Positions 1-7,747 of a stretch of 64,000 nt of DNA are shown in pieces (position 1 is the first letter of the stretch; every line of letters begins with the position of its first letter). Source of the DNA: Limimaricola sp. G21655-S1 (GTDB lineage Bacteria; Pseudomonadota; Alphaproteobacteria; Rhodobacterales; Rhodobacteraceae); assembly GCF_027213785.1 (NCBI RefSeq), contig NZ_JAPWGO010000001.1:124001-188000 (forward strand), written 5' to 3'. The position numbers were made by a program, and so were the translations under genes. The notes under the pieces are model-generated. The model ran no database searches, was not told the DNA's origin, and worked only from the letters and a program-made list of their open reading frames with translations.

Positions 1-1
1 G

Positions 2-565
2 GCCCATGCGCGGGGCGAGGACGTGGCGCGGGTGCATTCGGGCGACCCCTCGCTCTATGGCGCCATCGCCGAGCAGATCCGCCGGCTGAAGGCGGACGGT
101 ATCGCCTACGAGATCGTGCCGGGCGTGCCCGCCTACACCGCCGCCGCCGCTGCGCTGGGGCAGGAGCTGACCATTCCCGAACTGGCGCAGTCCATCGTCC
201 TGACCCGCATGTCGATGAAATCGACCTCCATGCCCGCGGGAGAGACGCTCGAGAACTTCGCCGCCACCGGCACCACGCTGGCGATCCATCTCGGCATCCG
301 GGCGCTCAGGGATATCGAGCGGCGGCTGACGCCGTTCTATGGCGCGGATTGCCCGGTCGCCGTGGTCTATCGTGCCAGCTGGCCCGATCAGTTGGTGATC
401 CGCGGCACGCTCTCGGACATCCATGCGAAGGTGCGCGCGGCCAAGCTGACCCGTACCGCGCTGATCCTGGTGGGACCGGCGCTGGGGGCCGGGCAGGGCT
501 TTCCCGACAGCGCGCTCTACGATCCGGCGCAGCCGCATGTGCTGCGTCCGAAAGCACGCGCCTGA
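2..565 (+). CDS. cobM: Precorrin-4 C11-methyltransferase, 5'-truncated by window edge
   Basis: SAM-dependent methyltransferase of the aerobic cobalamin pathway, which adds a methyl group at C-11 of precorrin-4. The frame is open from the first bases, and the readable part begins inside the N-terminal half. It shows the tetrapyrrole-methylase motif VHSGDPSLYGA, then VPGVPAY and the family segment around TRMSMKSTSMP. The N-terminal glycine-rich SAM motif is missing because the gene starts upstream of the window. Codon 23 (GTG) could be misread as a start, but homology clearly continues before it. Other cob genes probably lie upstream. The product is about 188 residues here, against roughly 250 for the full family. 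Confidence 0.93.
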   Translation, partial: AHARGEDVARVHSGDPSLYGAIAEQIRRLKADGIAYEIVPGVPAYTAAAAALGQELTIPELAQSIVLTRMSMKSTSMPAGETLENFAATGTTLAIHLGIRALRDIERRLTPFYGADCPVAVVYRASWPDQLVIRGTLSDIHAKVRAAKLTRTALILVGPALGAGQGFPDSALYDPAQPHVLRPKARA

Positions 566-638
566 CCGGGAATTTTCCGGGAACGTCGCTTGAATTTCAC
601 ACTCTTCTGCGCAGGATGGAGTCAGGGGAGAACGCGAG

Positions 639-989
639 ATGACCGAATATCTGACGAAGGATCTGCAGGACGCCATGGAAGCCGCGCGTCGCGCCGCGCA
701 ACGCCGCTCGGGGCGGCTGTGCATCCACGACGCGGGCGAGGTGCATCAGGTGCTGCGCATGTGGGAGGACGGCTTCGCTCTCGCGGCCAAGGACGCGCCG
801 ATCCTGCATGGCTTCGTCGATCTCTATGACGGGCCGCGCCATCTCTACCAATGCCTCGTCATGACCAGCCGCGTCGAGGAGGGCGAGCGGATCTACGAGT
901 TCAAGCGCCACAGCCGCGTCGCCGACACCGCACCCGTCGATTTCGAGCGGACCGAGGACGAGCCGCCGCTGCGGCTGCCCCCGTCCTGA
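639..989 (+). CDS. Conserved hypothetical protein, 116 aa
   Basis: Small soluble protein with no signal peptide or membrane segment. It has a basic/acidic N-terminal helix rich in Ala and Arg (residues about 5-25), a compact alpha/beta-looking middle (IHDAGEVHQVLRMWEDGF, then FVDLYDGPRHLYQCLV) and an acidic, Pro-ending tail. I do not recognise a named domain. A ribosome-binding site (AGGGGAG) lies 8 bases before the ATG. It follows cobM by 73 bases that include a short CCGG-flanked AT-rich inverted repeat, so it may be a separate unit. It ends three bases before the convergent aminotransferase gene. Codon use matches its neighbours, which supports a real gene. Confidence 0.8.
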   Translation: MTEYLTKDLQDAMEAARRAAQRRSGRLCIHDAGEVHQVLRMWEDGFALAAKDAPILHGFVDLYDGPRHLYQCLVMTSRVEEGERIYEFKRHSRVADTAPVDFERTEDEPPLRLPPS

Positions 990-992
990 GCC

Positions 993-2186
993 TCACTGCA
1001 GGTCGGCAAAGGCCGATTTCAGCCGCGCCACCGCCTCGGCGACCCGGGCGCGCGGGGTCGCGATGTTGAACCGCTGGAAGCTCTCGCCGCCGAGGCCGAA
1101 GCTGGTGCCGTGGTTCACCGCGATCTTCGCCTCGCCCTCGATCCGCGCCAGCACCTCCTCGCGCGTCATGCCGGTGCCCGAGAAATCCACCCATTCCAGA
1201 TAGGTGGATTCGAGCGGCATCGGCCTGAGGCCCGGAATCGCCGCGACTCCCTCCTCGAACAGCCGCCGGTTGCCATCGAGATAGCGCCGCAGCGCCTCCA
1301 GCCACTCGACCCCGTCGGGCGACATCGCCGCCGTCGCCATGGCGAGGCCGAAGCTGTTGGGCGACAGCCCCAGCGCGCCCATCCGGGCCGCGAAGCGGGC
1401 CTTCAGCTTCGGGTCGGAGACGACGACGTTGCCGATATGCGCGCCGGCGATGTTGAAGGTCTTGGTCGTCGCGGTCAGCATCAGCAGCCGGTCGGCCACG
1501 CCGTCGATCCGGGTCATCGCGGTATGGGTCACGCCCGGCATGGTCAGGTCGCAATGGATCTCGTCCGAGACGAGGATCAGGTCATGGCGCCGCGCGAACT
1601 CGGCCCAGCCCTCCAGCTCGGCCCGGTTCCAGACCCGGCCGCCGGGATTTTGCGGCGAGCAGAGGATCATCATCCTCTCGCGCCCGGTCATCATCGCGTC
1701 CCAGGCTTCGAAATCGGGGACGTAGCGCCCCTCGTCCAGCGCCAAGGGGCATTCGACCACCTGCCGCCCGGCCGCACGGATCACCCGTGCGAAGGCGTGG
1801 TAGACCGGGGTGAACAGCACCACCCCCTCGCCCGGTTCGGTGAAGGCGTCGACGCAAAGGCCGGTGGCGTTGACGAGGCCATGGGTGGTGAAGATGTCGC
1901 CCGGATCGGGGCGCCAGCCGTGGCGGCGGTCCATCCACCAGCCGATCGCCTCGCGCTGCGCCGCGTCCGAGGCGGCGTAGCCGTAGACGCCATGCGCCGC
2001 CATTTCCTCGACCGCGCGCTGCACGCAGGCGGGAGGACGGAAATCCATGTCCGCCACCCACATCGCCAGACCCTCGTCGGGGCTGACGCCATAGACCGGC
2101 TCCATCATGTCCCACTTGGAGCAATTGGTGCCGCGACGGTCGATGATCTCGTCGAAATCGGGGGCGGTCTGGTGGTCGGGGCTCAT
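993..2186 (-). CDS. MalY/PatB-type PLP aminotransferase / cystathionine beta-lyase
   Basis: Fold-type I PLP enzyme of 397 residues, close to the MalY/PatB C-S lyases that cleave cystathionine or related thioethers to a thiol, pyruvate and ammonia. Features seen: N-terminal RRGTNCSKWD with WVADMDF, the substrate-side SPQNPGGRVW (about 177-186), VSDEIHCDL (about 207-214) and the Schiff-base lysine in TTKTFNIAG (K242). The start was set at this ATG because a GGAGACC ribosome site lies just upstream. The frame stays open further upstream, but without family similarity. It is divergent from the deformylase cluster with about 100 bases between. Family members also act as regulators in some bacteria. 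Here only the enzyme can be inferred. Confidence 0.88.
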   Translation of the reverse strand: MSPDHQTAPDFDEIIDRRGTNCSKWDMMEPVYGVSPDEGLAMWVADMDFRPPACVQRAVEEMAAHGVYGYAASDAAQREAIGWWMDRRHGWRPDPGDIFTTHGLVNATGLCVDAFTEPGEGVVLFTPVYHAFARVIRAAGRQVVECPLALDEGRYVPDFEAWDAMMTGRERMMILCSPQNPGGRVWNRAELEGWAEFARRHDLILVSDEIHCDLTMPGVTHTAMTRIDGVADRLLMLTATTKTFNIAGAHIGNVVVSDPKLKARFAARMGALGLSPNSFGLAMATAAMSPDGVEWLEALRRYLDGNRRLFEEGVAAIPGLRPMPLESTYLEWVDFSGTGMTREEVLARIEGEAKIAVNHGTSFGLGGESFQRFNIATPRARVAEAVARLKSAFADLQ

Positions 2187-2253
2187 GGCGGTCTCCTGCG
2201 TCTCGAGCCGAGAGGCTGCACAGGCCGGGCCGCGAGCGCAAGGGGCGGCGATG

Positions 2254-2282
2254 TTGCAAGGCGCGCCGCTTGGCCCTAGATC
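2254..2282 (+). promoter_or_regulatory. Predicted sigma70 promoter of the def-fmt operon
   Basis: TTGCAA, a 17-base spacer and TAGATC. The -10 element ends only 6 bases before the def ATG, so the expected transcription start falls at or next to the start codon. The mRNA would be leaderless or nearly so, and no Shine-Dalgarno sequence is visible. This is inferred from sequence only. Confidence 0.5.
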
Positions 2283-2288
2283 GGCGCC

Positions 2289-2810
2289 ATGACATTGCGC
2301 CCCATCCTGATCCATCCCGACCCGCGTCTCAAGACCGTGGCCGATCCCGTCGCCTCCATCACCGACGAGATCCGGCGGCTGGCCGACGACATGCTCGAAA
2401 CCATGTACGACGCCCCCGGCATCGGCCTCGCCGCGCCGCAGATCGGCCAGATGAGCCGTCTGCTGGTGATGGACGCCACCAAGGAGGACGAGGGTGCGCC
2501 CCGGCCCATGGTGCTGGTGAACCCGACCGTTACTTGGGCCTCGGAGGCCCGTTCGGTCTACGAGGAGGGTTGCCTCTCGATCCCCGAGCAGTTCGCCGAG
2601 GTCGAGCGCCCTGCCGAGGTCGAGGTGCAATGGCTCGGGCTCGACGGAAAGACCCATGCCGAGCGGTTCGACGGGCTTTGGGCGACCTGCGTGCAACACG
2701 AGATCGATCATCTCGATGGCAAGCTCTTCATCGATTACCTCAAGCCGATGAAGCGGCAGATGATCACCCGCAAGATGGTCAAGCTCAAGCGCGAGCGGGC
2801 GCGCGGCTGA
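2289..2810 (+). CDS. def: Peptide deformylase (canonical copy)
   Basis: Metal-dependent hydrolase that removes the formyl group from the N-terminal Met of nascent proteins at the ribosome exit. All three family motifs are intact in the 173 residues: GIGLAAPQ (44-51), EGCLSIP (93-99, metal ligand C95) and HEIDHLDG (H137, H141, catalytic E138). A basic C-terminal tail (KRQMITRKMVKLKRERARG) is typical of this group and fits ribosome contact. It is first of a tight run of three deformylase-family genes followed by fmt, overlapping the next start by one base (TGATG). This is the most complete copy and probably the housekeeping enzyme. Confidence 0.97.
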   Translation: MTLRPILIHPDPRLKTVADPVASITDEIRRLADDMLETMYDAPGIGLAAPQIGQMSRLLVMDATKEDEGAPRPMVLVNPTVTWASEARSVYEEGCLSIPEQFAEVERPAEVEVQWLGLDGKTHAERFDGLWATCVQHEIDHLDGKLFIDYLKPMKRQMITRKMVKLKRERARG

Positions 2811-3280
2811 TGGCCGTGCTCGACATCGTCCGGCATCCGGCCCCGGTGCTGCGCGCGACCTGCGTCCCGGTGGTGCGGTTCGACGCCACCCTGTCGCAAC
2901 TTGCCGCAGACATGATCGAGACGATGTACGACGCGCCGGGCCGCGGCCTCGCGGCGCCGCAGGTCGGTCTGCCGATGCGGATCTTCGTCACCGACGTGGC
3001 GTGGCGCGACGGCGATCCGGCGCCCAAGGTCTTCGTGAACCCCGAACTGGTGGAGGCCTCCGAGGAGACGGCGCTGCGCGAGGAAGGCTGCCTGTCGATC
3101 CCCGACACGTCGTGCCGGGTCCGCCGTCCCGTGCGCGTCAGGCTGCGCTGGCAGGACCTGACCGGTCTCGGCCACGAGGCCGCGTTCGAAGGCATCGAAG
3201 CGACCTGCGTGCAGCACGAGCTCGACCATCTCGACGGCATCCTGTGCATCGATCGCCACGAAGAGGACACCTCCGAATGA
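2810..3280 (+). CDS. Peptide deformylase paralogue 2
   Basis: Second deformylase-family protein, 156 residues, without the basic C-terminal tail of the first copy. The metal Cys (C94 in EEGCLSIP) and HELDH (H136, E137, H140) are intact, so catalysis is plausible. Motif 1 reads GRGLAAPQ (44-51), with Arg where Ile/Val is usual beside the active site, which may change substrate choice. The start ATG shares one base with the def stop, and the 3' end overlaps the third paralogue by four bases (ATGA), indicating translational coupling. It is an active paralogue by motif, but its separate role is unknown. Confidence 0.93.
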   Translation: MAVLDIVRHPAPVLRATCVPVVRFDATLSQLAADMIETMYDAPGRGLAAPQVGLPMRIFVTDVAWRDGDPAPKVFVNPELVEASEETALREEGCLSIPDTSCRVRRPVRVRLRWQDLTGLGHEAAFEGIEATCVQHELDHLDGILCIDRHEEDTSE

Positions 3281-3768
3281 CCCGCCCCTTCCTGCGCTGG
3301 CCGCATCCGACGCTGCGCAAGCCCGCGGCTCCCGTGGAGGCGATCACCGACGAGATCCGTGTCCTCTGGGACGAGATGATCGAGGCCATGGACGCGATGC
3401 CCGGCGTCGGTCTCGCCGCGCCGCAGATCGGCGTGTCGCTGCGGCTCGCCGTGGTCGATGCCTCGGACGGGCGCGGGCAGGCGGTGCGGATGGCCAACCC
3501 CGAGATCCTGCATGCGAGCGTGCAGCTGCGCGAGCACGAGGAAGCCTCGCCGAACCTGCCCGGCGTTTCGGCGGTGATCTCGCGGCCGCGCGCGGTCACC
3601 GCGCGGTTCCTCAATGCCGAGGGGGAGATCGAGGAGCGCGATTTCGTCGGGCTCTGGGCGACCTCGCTGCAGCACCAGATCGATCATCTGGAGGGGCGCA
3701 TGTATTTCGACCGGCTGAGCCGGCTCAAGCGCGACCGGCTGGTTGCCAAGGCGAGGAAGCTCTCCTGA
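3277..3768 (+). CDS. Deformylase-like protein lacking catalytic residues
   Basis: Third member of the cluster, 163 residues, with clear deformylase homology along its whole length (GVGLAAPQ at 43-50, then a conserved C-terminal helix). Two essential positions are changed: the segment aligned with EGCLS reads EASPN, so the metal-binding Cys is Ser (S91), and the HExxH helix reads HQIDH, so the catalytic Glu is Gln (Q134). A normal hydrolytic reaction is therefore unlikely. The frame is intact, codon use is normal and it is coupled to neighbours by a 4-bp overlap (ATGA) upstream and a 1-bp overlap (TGATG) into fmt. That argues for a maintained gene, perhaps a regulatory or binding paralogue. 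Confidence 0.9.
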   Translation: MTRPFLRWPHPTLRKPAAPVEAITDEIRVLWDEMIEAMDAMPGVGLAAPQIGVSLRLAVVDASDGRGQAVRMANPEILHASVQLREHEEASPNLPGVSAVISRPRAVTARFLNAEGEIEERDFVGLWATSLQHQIDHLEGRMYFDRLSRLKRDRLVAKARKLS

Positions 3769-4667
3769 TGCGGGTCGTGTTCATGGGCACCCCCGACTTC
3801 TCGGTCCATGCGCTCGACGCGCTGCTCCGCGCGGGCCACGAGATCGCCTGCGTCTATACCCAGCCGCCGCGCCCCGCAGGTCGCGGCAAGAAGCCCCGGC
3901 CCAGCGCGGTGCAGGCCCGGGCCGAGGAATTGGGGCTGGAGGTGCGGCACCCGGTATCGCTCAGGGGCGAAGAGGAGCAGGCGGCCTTCGCCGCGCTGAA
4001 CGCCGATGTCGCGGTGGTCGTGGCCTACGGGCTGATCCTGCCGCAGCCGATCCTCGATGCACCCGCGCGGGGCTGTTTGAACATACACGCCTCTCTGCTG
4101 CCGCGCTGGCGCGGGGCGGCGCCGATCCAGCGCGCGATCATGGAGGGCGATACCGAGACGGGCGTCTGCATCATGCAGATGGAAGCCGGGCTCGACACCG
4201 GTCCGGTGCTGATGCGCGAGGCGACGCCGATCGGCCCCACGGACACCGCCTCGGACCTGCATGACCGGTTGGCCAGCATGGGCGGGCGCCTCGTCGTCGA
4301 GACGCTGCGCGACCTCGACGATCTTCGCCCCGAGCCACAGCCGCATGACGGCGTCACCTATGCCGCCAAGATCGACAAGGCCGAGGCGCGGATCGACTGG
4401 ACCCGCTCCGCCGCCCATGTCGCGCGGCAGGTCAACGCGCTCTCGCCCTTTCCGGGCGCGTGGTGCATGGCCGAAGGCGAGCGGCTCAAGATCCTGCGCG
4501 CCGCCGCCGGGCCGGGCGAGGGCACGCCGGGGATGGTGATCGGCGAGGGTGTCGTGGCCTGCGGCGATGGCGCGGTCGAGTTCATCGAGATCCAGCGCGA
4601 GGGCAAGCGTCCGCTGCCCCTCGCCGAAGCGATCAGGGGACGGGCTCTGCCGGATCGGCTCGACTGA
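3768..4667 (+). CDS. fmt: Methionyl-tRNA formyltransferase
   Basis: Transfers a formyl group from 10-formyl-tetrahydrofolate to initiator Met-tRNA, the step later undone by deformylase. The 299-residue product has the N-terminal formyltransferase fold with MGTPDFS (6-12), catalytic N105 and H107 in [17 protein letters not shown] and D143 in [10 protein letters not shown], followed by the C-terminal OB-like tRNA-binding domain. Its length is usual for the family (about 300-315). It is the last gene of the def cluster, with its ATG overlapping the previous stop. It ends 37 bases from the convergent YkuD gene. Confidence 0.97.
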   Translation: MRVVFMGTPDFSVHALDALLRAGHEIACVYTQPPRPAGRGKKPRPSAVQARAEELGLEVRHPVSLRGEEEQAAFAALNADVAVVVAYGLILPQPILDAPARGCLNIHASLLPRWRGAAPIQRAIMEGDTETGVCIMQMEAGLDTGPVLMREATPIGPTDTASDLHDRLASMGGRLVVETLRDLDDLRPEPQPHDGVTYAAKIDKAEARIDWTRSAAHVARQVNALSPFPGAWCMAEGERLKILRAAAGPGEGTPGMVIGEGVVACGDGAVEFIEIQREGKRPLPLAEAIRGRALPDRLD

Positions 4668-4704
4668 CCGGCGGCCCGCGCGAGGCGAGCGTCGGTTTCG
4701 CGTA

Positions 4705-5226
4705 TTAGCGGAAAGATGAAGCGGATCGGCGCCTGACGATCAGCCGCGCGCCATAGGGGACATGGCGGGCGAGCCAGATCAGGTCGGGGCGCGCGAAGGC
4801 GATGCAGCCTTCGGTCGGATAGCCCGGGCGGCGGCGCTGATGCAGGAAGATGGCCGAGCCGGCTCCCGGTGCGCCACCCTCGTTCCAGTCCGTGACCAGC
4901 ACGATGTCGTAGAGCGGGTCGGCGCGGCGCAGCACCTCGTGGCTCGCGGGGTAGGGCGCGCGGACATGGCTGTTATAGGCGGGATCGCCGCTTGCGTCCG
5001 ACCACAGGTCGCCGGGCAGGATCGGCTCGGCCCATGGCTGGGGCGCGGTCAGCCGGTCGGGGCGGTAGAACATGCCGGTGATCCGGTGCTCGCCCACCGG
5101 CGTCGCGCCGTCGCCCTCGCGCTTGTCGCGGCGAATGCCGCCCTTGCCGATCGAGCAGGGGAGATGCCGGCCCAGCACCCGCAGGCCGCGGCGGGTCAGG
5201 ACGAGATCGGCGGGAGAATGGATCAC
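4705..5226 (-). CDS. L,D-transpeptidase (YkuD) family protein, no signal peptide
   Basis: 173-residue protein matching the YkuD fold: a KxxR-rich start with the STGKGG-like [21 protein letters not shown], and a C-terminal catalytic segment with His in IFLHQRR and the nucleophilic Cys in PTEGCIAF. The classical SHGC is replaced by TEGC. There is no signal sequence or membrane helix, which is odd for an enzyme that would cross-link peptidoglycan in the periplasm. Start is a GTG that overlaps the ribA stop by four bases, so it is translationally coupled to ribA. Members of this short subfamily are often annotated only as L,D-transpeptidase, and the substrate is not known from sequence. Confidence 0.85.
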   Translation of the reverse strand: MIHSPADLVLTRRGLRVLGRHLPCSIGKGGIRRDKREGDGATPVGEHRITGMFYRPDRLTAPQPWAEPILPGDLWSDASGDPAYNSHVRAPYPASHEVLRRADPLYDIVLVTDWNEGGAPGAGSAIFLHQRRRPGYPTEGCIAFARPDLIWLARHVPYGARLIVRRRSASSFR

Positions 5227-6302
5227 AGCAGGTGCCCCGACTTGGCCGCCTTGGTGGCGAGGTAATGGTGATTGTGCAGGCCCCGGCCGACTTTGAGCGG
5301 CACCCGCTCCTCCACCGCGATCCCGGCCTCGTTCATCCGCGCGACCTTGTTGGGGTTGTTGGTCAGCAGGCGGATGCGCGAAAAGCCCAGCCGCTTCAGG
5401 ATCTCGGCGCCGATCCGGAAGTCTCGCTCGTCATCTTCGAAGCCGAGCCGATGGTTCGCCTCGACCGTGTCGAAGCCCTGATCCTGCAAGCTATAGGCCC
5501 GCATCTTGTTGGCGAGGCCGATGCCGCGTCCCTCCTGGTTGAGGTAGAGCAGCACGCCTTCGCCGGCCTCGCCCATCTGGTCGAGCGCCGCTTTCAGTTG
5601 CGGGCCGCAGTCGCATTTGAGCGAACCCAGCACGTCGCCGGTGAAGCAGGCCGAGTGCAGCCGCACCAGCGGCGCCGTGTCGCGCAGCGGTTTGCCGATC
5701 TCGACCGCGTAATGCTCCTCGCCGCCATCGCCGGGGCGGAACACGTGCAGCCGGCCCTTCTCCGCCGCCTCCATCGGCAGCCGGGCAGCGGCGACCGGGG
5801 CATAGGCCGGCGTCAGCGCCGGCGGCAGCGGCAGGTCGAGCCGGGTCAGCTCGTTCGCCGCCGCGAAGCCCGCCGCATCATCGAGTGGCAGCACCAGCGC
5901 CGCCGGCAGCAGTCGCGCTGCCTTGACCAGCGCGATCGCCGCGCGGTGTGTCTCGGCCGAGCCCTCGCGCAGGGTCTTCAGCGGCCCCTTCATCGGGGTG
6001 TTCAGGTCGCCCGCCGGATCGGCCACCGCCCGCAGCCAGCCGCAATCGGCATCCGCCGGCAGCGCCACCCGCGCCAGATCGCCGTCATAGGCCCGCGCGC
6101 GTAGCGTCGTGGCGCGCCGCCCGGTGATCGCCAGCACCGGCGCCCCGCCCATCCTCCGCAGATCGGCCAGCCGGTCGGGCCCCGCCGTCTCGGCCGCGAG
6201 CACGAGAGCCCCCTTGTCCTGACCCAAGACCACCGGCACGCCGAGGCGAAGATCGGCCAGGGCGCGGGCGCGGCGCTCGACGGGATCGGGGCGAAAGGGC
6301 AT
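5223..6302 (-). CDS. ribA: GTP cyclohydrolase II with extra N-terminal domain
   Basis: First enzyme of riboflavin synthesis, converting GTP to the 2,5-diamino-pyrimidinone phosphate. The C-terminal half (about 175-359) is a full cyclohydrolase II: zinc ligands C219, C230 and C232 in the C-x10-C-x-C motif, then [12 protein letters not shown] (255-266) with the catalytic region, and LLTNNPNK. The N-terminal about 170 residues keep overall DHBP-synthase-like character but I do not see an intact acidic metal site, so this half is probably inactive. Start ATG chosen at the beginning of the homologous part. The open frame upstream is non-homologous and overlaps the divergent regulator's promoter region. 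Confidence 0.93.
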   Translation of the reverse strand: MPFRPDPVERRARALADLRLGVPVVLGQDKGALVLAAETAGPDRLADLRRMGGAPVLAITGRRATTLRARAYDGDLARVALPADADCGWLRAVADPAGDLNTPMKGPLKTLREGSAETHRAAIALVKAARLLPAALVLPLDDAAGFAAANELTRLDLPLPPALTPAYAPVAAARLPMEAAEKGRLHVFRPGDGGEEHYAVEIGKPLRDTAPLVRLHSACFTGDVLGSLKCDCGPQLKAALDQMGEAGEGVLLYLNQEGRGIGLANKMRAYSLQDQGFDTVEANHRLGFEDDERDFRIGAEILKRLGFSRIRLLTNNPNKVARMNEAGIAVEERVPLKVGRGLHNHHYLATKAAKSGHLL

Positions 6303-6459
6303 GTTCGCATCCTTGCGGAAGGCCGGGCGACCCCGGCGCGGGAGGCGACTGTAACATTTCCCCCGGGCGCGACAACTCGGCGTGAGAGATTGCCACGAAA
6401 CTTGAGCCACACGTGATCGTTACACATCTGTGGAGCCGGAAGGTCATGGAGGCGTCGAT

Positions 6460-7146
6460 ATGGCACAAGTGAAGAAGATCCTGCTGGTGGATGACGAAGA
6501 CGACCTGCGCGAGGCGCTGAGCGAACAGCTCGTCATGACCGAGGATTTCGACGTCTTCGAAGCCGGAAACGGCCACGAAGCGATGGCGCAGGTGAAGGCC
6601 GGGCTGTTCGACCTGGTGATCCTCGATGTCGGCCTGCCCGATACCGATGGCCGCGAGCTGTGCCGGGTCATGCGCAAGCAGGGCGTGAAGTGCCCGATCC
6701 TGATCCTGACCGGCCATGACAGCGACAGCGACACCATCCTCGGCCTCGACGCCGGCGCCAACGACTACATCACCAAGCCGTTCAAGTTCCCGGTTCTGCT
6801 GGCACGGATCCGGGCGCAACTGCGCACCCACGAGCAATCCGAGGACGCGGTGTTCCAGCTTGGGCCCTACAGCTTCCGCCCGGCGCAGAAGCTGCTCGTG
6901 GCAGAGGATGATCGCAAGATCCGGCTGACCGAGAAGGAAACCAACATCCTCAAGTTCCTGTATCGGGCCTCCGAGGGGGTGGTGCCGCGCGACGTGCTGC
7001 TGCACGAGGTCTGGGGCTACAATGCCGGCGTGACCACGCACACGCTCGAAACCCACATTTACCGGCTGCGCCAGAAGATCGAACCCGATCCCTCGAACGC
7101 GCGGCTTCTGGTCACGGAATCGGGGGGATACCGGCTCGTGGCCTGA
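6460..7146 (+). CDS. OmpR/PhoB-family response regulator (CenR-like)
   Basis: 228-residue two-component regulator. Receiver domain (about 5-120) has the acidic pocket DDEDD, the phospho-acceptor Asp in VILDVGLPD, the Thr in ILTGHDSDSD and the Lys in ITKPFKF. The winged-helix DNA-binding domain (about 128-226) ends VWGYNAGVTTHTLETHIYRLRQKIE. No sensor kinase is adjacent, so it is an orphan. The EQL...GLPDTDGRE receiver and TTHTLETH wing resemble the alphaproteobacterial CenR envelope regulator, but this identification is from memory of the family and is not certain. Start set by GGAGG seven bases before the ATG. Divergent from ribA. Its 3' region carries a probable small RNA and terminator. 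Confidence 0.9.
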   Translation: MAQVKKILLVDDEDDLREALSEQLVMTEDFDVFEAGNGHEAMAQVKAGLFDLVILDVGLPDTDGRELCRVMRKQGVKCPILILTGHDSDSDTILGLDAGANDYITKPFKFPVLLARIRAQLRTHEQSEDAVFQLGPYSFRPAQKLLVAEDDRKIRLTEKETNILKFLYRASEGVVPRDVLLHEVWGYNAGVTTHTLETHIYRLRQKIEPDPSNARLLVTESGGYRLVA

Positions 7147-7182
7147 GCGCGGCGGGAACCGATCCCGAGGCCGCGCGTTGCC

Positions 7183-7259
7183 ATGCCGAAGCCCCCGTGG
7201 CGGGGTTGCGCCACATACCTCCCTGTTGGACTTGGCCGGGCCCGGTGCCCGGCTTTTTT
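7183..7259 (+). ncRNA. Candidate small RNA, MmgR/suhB-like architecture
   Basis: Between the regulator stop and the next gene lies a 77-base stretch that folds as a short 5' hairpin (CCCCG/CGGGG, 7193-7205), an unpaired region with the anti-Shine-Dalgarno sequence CCTCCC (7218-7223) followed by TGTTGGACTTG, and a strong Rho-independent terminator (stem 7235-7241 with 7247-7253, then six T). That order, size and unpaired CCUCCC are what I recall for the alphaproteobacterial MmgR (alpha-r8, Rfam suhB) small RNAs. I see no convincing own promoter, so it could be processed from the regulator mRNA, or simply be a 3' UTR with terminator. Confidence 0.5.
7235..7259 (+). terminator. Rho-independent terminator
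   Basis: Perfect 7-bp stem (GCCGGGC / GCCCGGC) with a 5-base loop, followed by TTTTTT. It closes the regulator transcript and would form the 3' end of the candidate small RNA. Confidence 0.85.
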
Positions 7260-7377
7260 CTGCGCAATCGAAGGGTCTTGGAGGAATTCCGGTCGCGCCG
7301 GCGTGAGCGGGGCGAAACGCCTCTGGGGTCGGCGCAGCCGAGGGGCTAGGCTGGTCCTGTACCGACAGGAGTTGCCG

Positions 7378-7701
7378 ATGTCCGTTTTCCGCCCCCTCGC
7401 TTTCGCCACCGCGTTGATCCCGCTTCTCGGCACCGCCGCTCTGGCCGAGACCGAGACGCTGCGGGTGCGCAACCGCTCGGGGGTGGATCTGGTGCGGCTC
7501 TTCGCCTCTCCGGTGACGGACCAGTACTGGCGCGACGACCTGCTGGGCGAATATGTCGTACCGTCGGGAAGCAATGCCGACGTTACCATCCGCAACGTGT
7601 CGGAATGCCTCTACGACCTGCTGATGATGTTCTCGGACGGCGCCGTGGTGCCCGACCGCGTCGATGTCTGCGCGGCCGAAAGCTATACGATTCAGCCCTG
7701 A
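7378..7701 (+). CDS. Small secreted protein of unknown function
   Basis: 107 residues with a clear Sec signal peptide (MSVFRPLAFATALIPLLGTAALA, cleavage likely after ALA near residue 23), so the mature protein of about 84 residues is periplasmic. The mature part contains a motif NRSGVDLVRLFASPVT followed by WRDDLLGEYVVPSG. I recall this N-x-[ST]-G ... LYVSP ... DLLG pattern from small secreted bacterial proteins without assigned function. Two Cys (in SECLYDL and VDVCAAE) could form a disulfide. The start ATG is preceded by AGGAG six bases upstream. Single gene with its own probable promoter region. Function unknown. Confidence 0.82.
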   Translation: MSVFRPLAFATALIPLLGTAALAETETLRVRNRSGVDLVRLFASPVTDQYWRDDLLGEYVVPSGSNADVTIRNVSECLYDLLMMFSDGAVVPDRVDVCAAESYTIQP

Positions 7702-7747
7702 GCCGCGCTGTCCGAGCGTGAGCCCGCCGCGCCGGGGGCGGGTGGCC

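Noticed and set aside
590-618. TTGAAT-N17-AGGATG as promoter for the 116-residue protein
   Set aside because: The -10 is too poor to call. It is mentioned only as a possibility.
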